A stretch of DNA of 64,000 nucleotides, from the NCBI GenBank assembly GCA_963798435.1, contig CAWCTF010000004.1, forward strand, positions 496,001 to 560,000, given 5' to 3'. Positions within the stretch are counted from its first letter, which is position 1, and every line of letters begins with the position of its first letter. This stretch comes from JALHST01 sp963798435. GTDB lineage: Bacteria; Bacteroidota; Bacteroidia; Flavobacteriales; Flavobacteriaceae. A model generated the notes under the pieces. The model had not been told where the DNA came from and did not search any database. It saw nothing but the letters and a program-made list of their open reading frames with translations. Shown one piece after another: positions 27,609 to 35,805 of this stretch. The position numbers and the translations under genes are program-made.

Positions 27609-27679
27609 AAAAAAGGCGGAGCATCGCCCCGCCTTTTTTCCCCAAATCTTACCATGAACTTAACCTACTTATGCTATGG
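27609..27679 (-). ncRNA. Putative small RNA, copy 2
   Basis: The 39-nt core (27641-27679) is identical to copies 3 and 4. The hairpin GGCGGGGC with GCTCCGCC carries one G-U pair when read on the minus strand; on the plus strand the same position is an A-C mismatch, which supports minus-strand transcription. Six T residues follow. The promoter box is a perfect TACATTTG at 27685-27692 with TTTTC 19 bp further upstream (27712-27716), the best promoter of the four along with copy 3. Confidence 0.75.
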
Positions 27680-27953
27680 TCCTCCAAATGTAATCGAACA
27701 GTTTACCCATTGAAAATCTTTTAGATGAAGTTCCATATACATGGTTAAAATGCTTCTTTTACTAAGAACATGATCTAGTAAGGTGCCAAAGTCGAATTGA
27801 AAGGCCCCCTTGATTATTCTATAATTGCCATAAAGGTGTCTGGGAAAAAGATTGTATGGTTCGTCTTGTTTTGAAAATGATTGCCAAAACCTCGAATTTT
27901 AGATTTTAGAACGACCGTGTGCCAAAAAGCGAACTACCTGATTTTTTGAAATT

Positions 27954-28022
27954 AAAAAGGCGGGGCAATGCCCCGCCTTTTTCCCCAAATCTTACCATGA
28001 ACTTAACCTACTTATGCTATGG
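27954..28022 (-). ncRNA. Putative small RNA, copy 3
   Basis: The core (27984-28022) is identical to copies 2 and 4. The hairpin is a perfect GGCGGGGC with GCCCCGCC, followed by five T residues. The promoter box is TATTTTTG at 28028-28035, exactly TAnnTTTG, with TTTTC 19 bp upstream (28055-28059). The five bases between box and core (GTGGA) resemble those of copy 2 (GAGGA). Confidence 0.75.
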
Positions 28023-28223
28023 TCCACCAAAAATATAGCATTCAATTGCCTATAGAAAACATCCCGGATGAATTTCCATTTTATCGGGTGAAGCGTATTT
28101 TTTAATGTGAGTCGGTTGGTTATTTCGTTAAGATGGCCTTGAGATAAGCGAAGTAATAATATCGAAAAACCCAAGCCAACATCTGAACCTGTATGAAATA
28201 CAGTTCAAGAAATGTATTAAAAT

Positions 28224-28294
28224 AAAAAAGGTGGAGAAGTCTCCACCTTTTTTGCCCCAAATCTTACCATGAACTTAACCTACTTATGCTATGG
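28224..28294 (-). ncRNA. Putative small RNA, copy 4
   Basis: The core (28256-28294) is identical to copies 2 and 3. The hairpin GGTGGAGA with TCTCCACC differs from copy 1 by a compensated C-G to U-A change, and six T residues follow. The promoter-like box is TATATTAG at 28300-28307, one base from consensus, at the same 5-bp distance. No -33 box is evident, so this copy may be weaker. Confidence 0.68.
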
Positions 28295-28356
28295 CAGACC
28301 TAATATAGGGGAGGGGCCCACCAAATGGCACTAAATACCGACGAAAGTAGATTATT

Positions 28357-28392
28357 ATCGATGAAATGCACTTTTTTATGCATTTTATCGAT
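28357..28392. repeat. Inverted repeat downstream of purF
   Basis: Two 14-nt arms (ATCGATGAAATGCA and TGCATTTTATCGAT) pair at 13 of 14 positions plus one G-T when read on the plus strand, with an 8-nt loop CTTTTTTA. It begins 8 bp after the purF stop. There is no T-tract in the purF direction, so it is not a standard terminator; it may protect the mRNA end. Confidence 0.6.
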
Positions 28393-28400
28393 ACTACGAA

Positions 28401-30298
28401 CTAATAAGCTCTTTGATTTTTTCCTTCGTAAAAATTAATAAATGCTCGATTTACGACCCTATTTCCACCTGGGGTTGGATAATTACCTGTGAAATACCAA
28501 TCGCCTAAATTCTTAGGACAGGCAGTATGTAGGCTTTCTACGGTTTGATAAATGATTTGAACTTCGGCCTTAATATCTGGCGGACTTAATAATTGCCCGA
28601 TTTTTAGTGAAATTTCAAGATCGCTGAAAGGGGCATAGAACTCCTTTACGTAATTAACGACCTCTGAGTCTTTCGTGCTTACCTGTTCAAGACATTTTTC
28701 GTAAATCGTATCAACAAGATGCATCGTATTTCTTTCGCGATGCAGGTCCAAGGCTGCCTTAAAAGCAATAAAATCCTCTAATTTGGCCATGTCTATACCA
28801 TAACAATCGGGATATCTGATTTGTGGTGCCGAGGAAACAACGATTATTTTTTTAGGCGATAATCGATCCAACATTCGAAGAATACTTTTTTTCAACGTTG
28901 TGCCCCGCACAATACTGTCATCAATGATAACTAAGTTATCACTAGGTCCAACAGATCCATAAGAGATATCATATACATGTGCGACTAAATCATCGCGACT
29001 ACTGTCTTGGGTAATAAATGTCCTTAGTTTGGCATCTTTGATCGCTACTTTTTCGATACGTGGCCGAATGTCCAATATTTCATGTAACTCTTCCCGGCTA
29101 ATATTCGAACCTATTGCCAAGATTTGCTCTTCCTTCTTTTTGTTAAGATAGTTTTGGGCTTGTTTTACCATTCCAAAAAAAGAAGTTTCGGCCGTATTCG
29201 GGATATATGAAAATACCGTATTCTTGATATCGTGATTGATGGCCTCTAATATCTGTGGAAATAATAATTTTCCCAGTTCCTTTCGTTCCTGATAGATTTC
29301 CTTATCGCTTCCTCGGGAAAAATAGATGCGTTCGAAAGAACATGCCTTGCGTTCAGTCGGGGTTAATATTTCCTTGATCGATACATTTCCATTTTTCTTG
29401 ATAATGATGGCATGACCTGGATCAAGTTCATGCACTTCCTCGAACTTCACATTGAATACGGTTTGTATGGCAGGTCGTTCTGAGGCGATGACTACCACTT
29501 CATCATCCTGATAATAATAGGCAGGGCGTATCCCTGCGGGATCACGTAAAACAAAAGCATCACCATGTCCCAATAATCCAGCCATGGCATAACCCCCGTC
29601 AAAGTTTTTGGCCGCTCTTTTCAAAATTTTGGAAACCTTTAAGCGTTCGGCTATTAAGGGGGAAGCCTGTTGTTTATTATAGCCTTCCTTTTTGATCTGT
29701 TTGTAGAGCTTGGCTACGGCATCGTCCAGGAAGTGGCCAATTTTTTCCATAACGGTAACCGTATCGGCCATTTCCTTTGGATGCTGACCTAATTGCACCA
29801 AGTTGTCGAAAAGTTCATGAACATTGGTCATGTTAAAATTCCCGGCCACGATCAAGTTTCGATGCATCCAATTATTTTGTCTTAAAAAAGGATGTACATT
29901 TTCAATACTGTTCTTACCGAATGTGCCATAACGCACATGACCTAATATAAGTTCTCCGATATAGGGAATGTTCCTTTTCTGCCAGGCGACATTGTCAATT
30001 TGTTCGGGATGCTCTTTAAGGCCAGGTTTATACGTTCATTTATTTGGTCAAAAATATCTTGAATGGGCTGCTGGGCAATCGAACGTACCCTACTCATGTA
30101 ACGTTCCCCGGCCGCTACATCTAATTTAATACTTGCAAAACCCGCACCATCCTGTCCGCGGTTGTGCTGTTTTTCCATCATGAGGTACATTTTATTTACC
30201 CCATAAAAAGCCGTACCATATTTTTCCTTATAATACTCTAAGGGTTTTAACAATCGTATTACCGAAATACCGCATTCATGCTTAATAGCGTCACTCAT
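28401..30298 (-). CDS. purF: Amidophosphoribosyltransferase PurF (one frameshift in the given sequence)
   Basis: PurF makes 5-phosphoribosylamine from PRPP and glutamine, the first step of purine synthesis. The start MSDAIKHECGI carries the glutaminase cysteine, and the C-terminal part has the PRPP loop (VIIDDSIVRGTTLKK). Frame is lost near 30013: after RINLALK the reading changes, and adding one base restores EHPEQIDNVAWQKRNIPYIG and the rest of the protein, 632 residues in total, which is the normal flavobacterial length. The missing base is probably a sequence error since the rest is well conserved. The ATG at 30298 lies 14 bp after an upstream terminator. Confidence 0.93.
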
Positions 30299-30304
30299 TC
30301 GTAG

Positions 30305-30312
30305 CAATATTA
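30305..30312 (-). promoter_or_regulatory. Possible -7 box of purF
   Basis: TAATATTG, one base from TAnnTTTG, sits 6 bp before the purF ATG on the minus strand and overlaps the T-tract of the preceding terminator. If used, the purF mRNA would be almost leaderless. Weak evidence. Confidence 0.3.
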
Positions 30313-30335
30313 AAAAAGCCCTGAAGATTCAGGGC
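30312..30335 (-). terminator. Intrinsic terminator between pfkB and purF
   Basis: On the minus strand GCCCTGAA pairs with TTCAGGGC across a 2-nt gap and is followed by six T residues. It begins 6 bp after the pfkB stop and ends 13 bp before purF, so it should end pfkB transcription or limit read-through into purF. Confidence 0.85.
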
Positions 30336-30341
30336 GTGTAT

Positions 30342-31269
30342 TTATTGTAATTCAATATCAAATTGTGTCAAGGCCTTGAACTGGTGCAGCCTTTTGTTGA
30401 CCTCGACCCTTTCAAGATCCTGCATACGTTCTGTTCCAAACCGTTCAACACAGAACGAAGCCAAATTCGATCCTTGTATGACCGCATTCTTCAGGTTATT
30501 GAAAGACATATTTCCAGTAGCGGCAAGATAGCCGGCGAAACCGCCCGCAAAGGTATCTCCTGCTCCCGTTGGATCAAAAACTTCTTCCAAAGGTAACGCC
30601 GGGGCAAAGAAAATGTGTTGTTTGTGGAATAACAGTGCCCCATGTTCCCCCTTTTTTATAACCACGAACTTGGGCCCCATATCCTGAATTTTTTGAGCTG
30701 CCTTTACCAAAGAATATTCATGGGTCAATTGCCGGGCTTCGGCATCATTGACAGTAAGTATATCGACTTTTTTGATAACGTTCTTAAGTTCATCCAGCGC
30801 ATTGTCCATCCAGAAATTCATGGTATCCAATATGATGCACATGGGTCGTTTTTGCATTTGCTCGATGACACCCATCTGGACATTCGGATGCAGATTGCCT
30901 AACATTACCACATCGGCGTCTTTAAAATCTTCAGGAACCTTTGGATCGAAATCGGCCAAGGTGTTCAATTCGGTTATCAACGTATCTCGTGTATTCAAGT
31001 CGTTGTGGTATTTGCCACTCCAAAAAAAGGTTTTACCCCCCTTGACGATTTCAAGGCCGGATATATCAATATTCCTTATCAGATAATAGTTTTAGGTATT
31101 CTTTGGGCATATCATCCCCAACAATTGAGACAATGGCAGATTCAACATCGAATTGAGAAGCCGCCAGACCGATAAAAGTTGCTGCGCCTCCTAGAATTTT
31201 ATCTGTTTTCCCAAAAGGTGTTTCGATAGCATCAAAGGCCACTGTGCCTACGATTAAAAGTTTGCCCAT
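30342..31269 (-). CDS. PfkB family carbohydrate/adenosine kinase (one frameshift in the given sequence)
   Basis: This is a ribokinase-fold sugar or nucleoside kinase of about 308 residues. The N-terminus MGKLLIVGTVAFDAIETPFG with GGAATFIGLAASQF binds the substrate, and DPTGAGDTFAGGFAGYL near the C-terminus holds the catalytic Asp and anion hole. Frame breaks near 31074: removing one base of a CC pair turns SDKEY-stop into SDKNIDISGLEIVKGG and joins both parts. Flavobacterial proteins of this kind beside purF are often called ribokinase or adenosine kinase; the substrate is not proven. It has its own -7 box upstream. Confidence 0.88.
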
Positions 31270-31289
31270 TTATTTTAATAATTTTGGTG

Positions 31290-31297
31290 CAAAGATA
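31290..31297 (-). promoter_or_regulatory. Candidate -7 promoter box of the pfkB gene
   Basis: TATCTTTG on the minus strand matches TAnnTTTG exactly, 20 bp before the pfkB ATG. The rnhA gene ends 97 bp further upstream. No clear -33 box. Confidence 0.55.
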
Positions 31298-31393
31298 GGG
31301 TTTTGAAATGCGATTTACGAGTCCGCCCCAAATCAAATTAGCAAAAATGAGGAAGATTTTTATTTTAAGTTCCCAAAAGGGATATATACGTAG

Positions 31394-32030
31394 CTATTTC
31401 CGCCCAAAATCGGCCGGTATCTCACCCCAGGCCTTGGTCTCCCATTTTACGATCGGGGTATGGTACGAATTCGTCTTTAGCCATGCAACTGCCCGGCGGA
31501 CCAGTTCAAAAAGCACCTTGTTTTTGGTGGACTCCACGAGTTTGGTGTTACAACTCTTTTTGCGTACCCAACTAATTGCCGTTCGTGAATCTGTATAAAT
31601 AATGCGGTCACTGTTCTTCTGCTTTAAAAATGCCAGCCCGTGAACGATGGCCAAGAATTCACCGATATTATTGGTGCCTTCCTGAAACGGCCCTTGACTG
31701 AATAATCGTTTCCCCGTTTTGGTATCGACTCCCTGGTATTCCATTACCCCCGGGTTTCCACTAGAGGCCGCATCGACCGAAATAGAATGGTAATTGGGAC
31801 TCCCGATCTTTAATAAGCTGTTCCGGGCTCAGCGATGCTTCTCCTTTCTTGGTTCCTTTATATTCTTCGTAATTGCCGTTAAAGGCTTTTTTAGCGATTG
31901 CAAAGGTTGCAAATGCTTTATATTGTGCCCCTTTATACCCTGTTATAGCGGCTTTGCAATCGTCCCAGGTGGTGTAGATACCAGGGCGTTTCCCCTTCCA
32001 GACCGTATAGAATTTTTCATTTTTGGCCAT
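31394..32030 (-). CDS. rnhA: Ribonuclease H1 with N-terminal hybrid-binding (viroplasmin) domain (one frameshift)
   Basis: RNase H1 cuts the RNA strand of RNA-DNA hybrids. The N-terminal domain (FYTVWKGKRPGIYTTWDDC, then YKGAQYKAF) is the hybrid-binding domain; the C-terminal domain has the catalytic acids in SISVDAASSGNPG, TNNIGEFLAIVHG and IIYTDSRTAISW. Frame is lost at 31809-31811, where one extra A in a minus-strand AAA run changes LIKIGSPNYHS; removal gives a 211-residue protein of usual length. The start ATG overlaps the purN stop as TAATG, so the two are coupled. Confidence 0.9.
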
Positions 32031-32601
32031 TATATTTCCAACAGTTTTGCGATGGCTTTTGGAAAATGTGTGTATTCGAGTTCATGCACTTTTGTGGCAA
32101 TGGTTTCTGGGGAGTCAGAGGGTAGAATAGCAGTTTTTACCTGCAAAATAATGGCCCCTTCGTCATAGTTTTCATTTACATAATGAATGGTTATCCCGGT
32201 TTCAGTGTCCCTATTATCTTTTACTGCCTCATGCACTTTCATACCATACATGCCTTTTCCGCCATATTTGGGTAATAGCGCAGGATGTATATTAATTATT
32301 TTATTTGGAAATTTTCGAATATGGTTTCCGGTATTTTCCATAAGAAACCAGCCAATACAATTAAATCGGGATTAAGGCTTAACAAAATGTCAAGGACCAG
32401 TTGGAGGTTGAAAATGCGGATCTATTAAAATATAAGGCGCTTACATTCAGTTTATCACATCGGTCTAAAACGTGTGCATCCTTTCTATTACTAAGAACAC
32501 AGACAATGGTAGCGTTTCGGTTTATTTTGAAAATAATGAACGATATTTTCAACATTTGAACCAGAACCTGAGGCAAATAGTACAATTCTTTTGGCTTTCA
32601 A
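32030..32601 (-). CDS. purN: Phosphoribosylglycinamide formyltransferase PurN (three frameshifts in the given sequence)
   Basis: PurN formylates GAR with 10-formyl-THF in purine synthesis. Conserved pieces appear in three frames: KRIVLFASGSGSNVENIVHY, then VCVLSNRKDA and SALYFNRSAFS, then LDILLSLNPDLIVLAGFLW, and finally INIHPALLPKYGGKGMYG with HYVNENYDEGAII. The shifts are +1 in the TTT run at 32515-32517, -1 near 32404 and -1 at the AAA run 32309-32311. Corrected length is about 190 residues, normal for the family. The start is uncertain; TTG at 32601 is the best in frame. Divergent from acpP, 288 bp between the starts. Confidence 0.85.
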
Positions 32602-32848
32602 TAGCAAACAATTTATTTAGGAAGGATGCACCCGTGAATTTCAATTCCTCGTAGAAAATGTGCGTTCAAAAATAAGGAAACAACGCGGCTACACCGCAAT
32701 TTCGATTCACTTTTCCTGATAATTTACGTGCGCTCTTTTACTTTTAGAACGTAGAATAATTTTGGGCTAAATTAGCACACTTAAATTTAAATTTCTTAAA
32801 TTACAAGCACATTTTAACTACAAATAGTGTTATTCAAATAAAGTTTTT

Positions 32849-32856
32849 TATTTTTG
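32849..32856 (+). promoter_or_regulatory. Candidate -7 promoter box of acpP
   Basis: TATTTTTG matches TAnnTTTG exactly, 33 bp before the acpP ATG, within a very AT-rich leader. No good -33 box. Confidence 0.6.
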
Positions 32857-32889
32857 CCAACAATTTAAATATTTAAAACCAATAATATT

Positions 32890-33123
32890 ATGTCAGACAT
32901 TGCATCAAGAGTAAAAGCTATCATCGTTGATAAATTAGGAGTTGACGAAAACGAAGTGGTAACAGAAGCTAGCTTCACTAACGATTTAGGAGCAGATTCA
33001 TTGGATACTGTTGAATTGATCATGGAATTCGAAAAAGAATTTGATATTCAAATCCCAGACGATCAAGCTGAAAACATCGCAACAGTTGGTCAAGCTATTA
33101 CTTATATAGAAGCAGCGAAGTAA
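32890..33123 (+). CDS. acpP: Acyl carrier protein
   Basis: ACP carries growing fatty acyl chains on a phosphopantetheine arm. The 77-residue acidic protein has the modification Ser37 in LGADSLDTVELIMEFEKEF, the universal ACP motif. The length and acidity are typical. It is followed by a terminator hairpin and then fabF, its partner enzyme. Confidence 0.98.
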   Translation: MSDIASRVKAIIVDKLGVDENEVVTEASFTNDLGADSLDTVELIMEFEKEFDIQIPDDQAENIATVGQAITYIEAAK

Positions 33124-33150
33124 TTTGATGATTTCTTGAACGAGATTCAA

Positions 33151-33192
33151 AATTATCCATGTGGTAAACCTGCTGCATGGATAATTTTTTTT
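33151..33192 (+). terminator. Terminator hairpin between acpP and fabF
   Basis: An 11-bp perfect stem (AATTATCCATG with CATGGATAATT) with a 14-nt loop runs into eight T residues, 28 bp after acpP. It probably lets acpP be expressed above fabF by partial termination. Confidence 0.85.
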
Positions 33193-33228
33193 AATTTACA
33201 CTTGACTTAAAGACTAAAAATAAGTTCA

Positions 33229-34492
33229 ATGCAATTAAAGCGAGTTGTAGTAACAGGATTAGGAGCTTTAACTCCCATAGGCAATAATAAAGATGAATAT
33301 TGGGAAGGCTTAATCAGTGGTAAAAGTGGTGCTGCGCCTATAACATATTATGATACCGAAAAGTTCAAAACAAAATTTGCTTGCGAATTAAAAAATTTTA
33401 ATCCGGAAGACTATTTTGATAGAAAAGAGGCCCGGAAAATGGATAGATTTGCGCAATATGCACTCGTTTCTTCCGATGAGGCGATTGCTGATGCAAAATT
33501 GGATCTTGAAAAAATCGATAAATTTCGGGTAGGGGTTATCTGGGGTGCTGGGATTGGAGGTCTGGAAACTTTTCAAAATGAAGTTATGGATTTTGCCAAA
33601 GGTGATGGAACACCACGCTTCAACCCATTCTTTATTCCAAAAATGATTGCAGATATTGCTCCCGGGAACATTTCGATCAAACATGGTTTCATGGGGCCAA
33701 ATTATACGACCGTTTCTGCCTGTGCTTCTTCAGCAAATGCTATGATCGACGCCTTAAACTATATTCGGTTGGGATATTGCGACGTAATCGTGACAGGAGG
33801 TAGTGAAGCCGCGGTCACCATCGCAGGTATGGGCGGTTTCGGAGCTATGCATGCATTGTCTACTAGAAATGACAGTCCCGAGACAGCTTCGAGGCCTTTT
33901 GATGCAACACGAGACGGATTTGTCCTTGGGGAAGGTGCTGGGGCCTTGATTTTAGAAGAATATGAACACGCAAAAGCCCGGGGAGCAAAAATTTATGCCG
34001 AAGTTGTTGGAGGAGGATTATCTAGCGATGCCTACCATATGACAGCACCACATCCTGATGGTATAGGCGTTGTACGGGTCATGCAGAATTGCCTTAAAGA
34101 TGCTGGCTTAAAGCCCGAAGATGTAGATGCAATCAATACGCACGGAACCTCAACGCCATTAGGTGATGTTGCCGAGCTTAAGGCCATTTCAGAAGTTTTT
34201 GGCGCCCATGCCCCCAATATCAATATCAATTCAACAAAATCGATGACCGGACATTTACTTGGTGCCGCCGGCGCTATTGAAGCGATTGCCTCTATTTTGG
34301 CCATGGAACACGGCATCGTTCCGCCTACAATAAATCATACGACCGTAGATGAAAATATTGACCCAAAGTTGAATCTTACACTTAATAAGCCCCAAAAGCG
34401 AGACCGTAAATGTGGCAATGAGTAATACTTTTGGATTTGGAGGGCACAATGCTTGTGTGGTATTCAAAAAAATAGAGTTAAACGAGCAATGA
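33229..34492 (+). CDS. fabF: 3-oxoacyl-ACP synthase II FabF (C-terminal frameshift in the given sequence)
   Basis: FabF condenses malonyl-ACP with acyl-ACP in fatty acid elongation. The catalytic triad is visible: Cys in TTVSACASSANAMIDA, His in INTHGTSTPLGD and His in KSMTGHLLGAAGA. Near the C-terminus the frame is lost at 34404-34405: one extra C changes KRDVNVAMSNTFGFGGHNA into a premature stop at 34425. Removing it gives 420 residues ending at the TGA at 34492, which overlaps the rnc start as ATGA. Without repair the protein would lack the conserved GFGGHN end. Confidence 0.94.
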
Positions 34493-35226
34493 ATTTCCCA
34501 TCCAATCATATTAAATTCCCATCCTAAGGAGGATGGGGATTTTTTTATGGAGTTACGGGAATCCTCGGGTTTAAGCCTAAAAATCTTTCTTTTTATAAAA
34601 AGGCGTTTTCACATCGTTCCACGAATAAAAAGGATGGTGATGGCAATCCGATGAATTATGAACGTCTTGAATTTTTAGGCGATTCAATGTTAGGGACCAT
34701 TATCTCACGACATATTTATGATGTCGTTCCCCATGGCGATGAAGGATATTTGACCAAAATGCGATCAAAAATTGTGAGTAGGGAACACTTGAACGAACTC
34801 GGAAAAGATTTGAACTTGATCAAATTCGTAGAAAGTAGGATCCAGAAGTCACATTTTGGCGATAATATTCATGGAAATGTATTCGAAGCTTTGATAGGAG
34901 CAATTTATTTGGACCGAGGGTATAAATATTGTGAAAAATTCATCAAATCCAGGGTCATAGATCCATATGTCGATATCGAGCAGTTGGAAGGAAGGGTGAT
35001 AAGTTACAAAAGTTTGGTAATCGAGTGGTGCCAAAAACAGAAAAAGACCTTTCACTATGATGTCTACGAAGATACAGGGAACGATGCATTAAAACACTTT
35101 GCCGTAAAATTGGCCATTTCTGGGAATGTTGTAGCTAAGGCGCGCGCTACTTCTAAAAAGAAAGCCGAGGAAAGAGCATCAAAACGGGCCTATTTTGCAT
35201 TGCAGGATAAAATGGACAAACCGTAA
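34489..35226 (+). CDS. rnc: Ribonuclease III (two N-terminal frameshifts in the given sequence)
   Basis: RNase III cuts double-stranded RNA, including rRNA precursors. The core from ERLEFLGDSMLG onward and the C-terminal dsRNA-binding domain (YKSLVIEWCQKQ, KKKAEERASKRAY) are intact. Upstream, EDGDFFMELR lies in one frame and GILGFKPKNLSFYKKAFSHR in another; a missing G in the GGG at 34557-34559 joins them. A further extra base in CCC at 34497-34499 connects the ATG at 34489, which overlaps the fabF stop. Net length is then 245 residues, as expected. Confidence 0.88.
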
Positions 35227-35336
35227 GGGCTCCTTGGCTACATCGAAAACGATTTCGTACAGTAGGCTCTTTGAAACCTTAGGTTGCAGTAGGCATTGTT
35301 CGCTTTATGTCCTATATTTACGTTTTTTGAGGGTCT

Positions 35337-35801
35337 ATGGTAGCAGTTCACAAGATCACTGGGGATTTTTATGAAGATACCTTTCGCTTGATAGCGCTTC
35401 ACAGTAGTTTGGAGGATTACGCCATGGGATATGCCATAAACCAATGTTTGAAATCGAATTTTAAACGTGCCCAAACCGATTTAGACCTCTCAGAACAAGG
35501 GTTTTTCCCTTATTTTGAATGGAAGGACGAAATCAACGATAGGTTTTGGACACTAATAGTAAATTGTAGCATAAACGAGGTGCGTTATAAGGGCATCGAT
35601 CTTTTTAAGGATGAGCCTTCATACACTTCGTATTATTTAGTACCCGAGTATAAGGAGGCCGATTATTTTTTGAAAATCGAAGCAGATGAAACCTTGAAAA
35701 CCCAAACAATCATAAAGTCTTTATTTGAGATTCCAAAAGTAATGACTGCGTATGAATTACAAGTGGATAAATTGAAATCTAAGAACAATTTAATATTTTA
35801 A
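35337..35801 (+). CDS. IPExxxVDY family protein
   Basis: A 154-residue cytoplasmic protein of unknown function, known mainly from Bacteroidota and named for a short C-terminal motif, seen here as EIPKVMTAYEL. The rest is an alpha/beta protein without a known active site. It sits between rnc and pyk, 5 bp before pyk, an arrangement I recall as common in flavobacteria. It is one of the few genes in this stretch without a frameshift. Confidence 0.8.
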   Translation: MVAVHKITGDFYEDTFRLIALHSSLEDYAMGYAINQCLKSNFKRAQTDLDLSEQGFFPYFEWKDEINDRFWTLIVNCSINEVRYKGIDLFKDEPSYTSYYLVPEYKEADYFLKIEADETLKTQTIIKSLFEIPKVMTAYELQVDKLKSKNNLIF

Positions 35802-35805
35802 ATGA

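Larger units (their letters stand above)
27330..28400. other. Long intergenic region holding a tandem small-RNA array
   Basis: This is the only gene-free stretch above 300 bp. It contains the sod terminator at its left end, four copies of a roughly 70-nt repeated element on the minus strand (cores starting at 27473, 27679, 28022 and 28294), and an inverted repeat at its right end. Between copies the sequence is AT-rich and unlike from one spacer to the next. The copies are spaced 206, 343 and 272 bp apart. No protein-coding frame in it looks real. Confidence 0.8.

Noticed and set aside
27404..28294. CRISPR-like array
   Set aside because: Repeat spacing is 206-343 bp and irregular, every unit has its own hairpin and promoter box, and no cas genes are near.
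27650..28380. Short plus-strand peptides starting MNLTYLCYG in three of the four repeats
   Set aside because: Copy 1 has ATA instead of ATG, the peptides end differently, and conservation stops exactly at the predicted RNA 5' end. Promoter and stem evidence point to the other strand.
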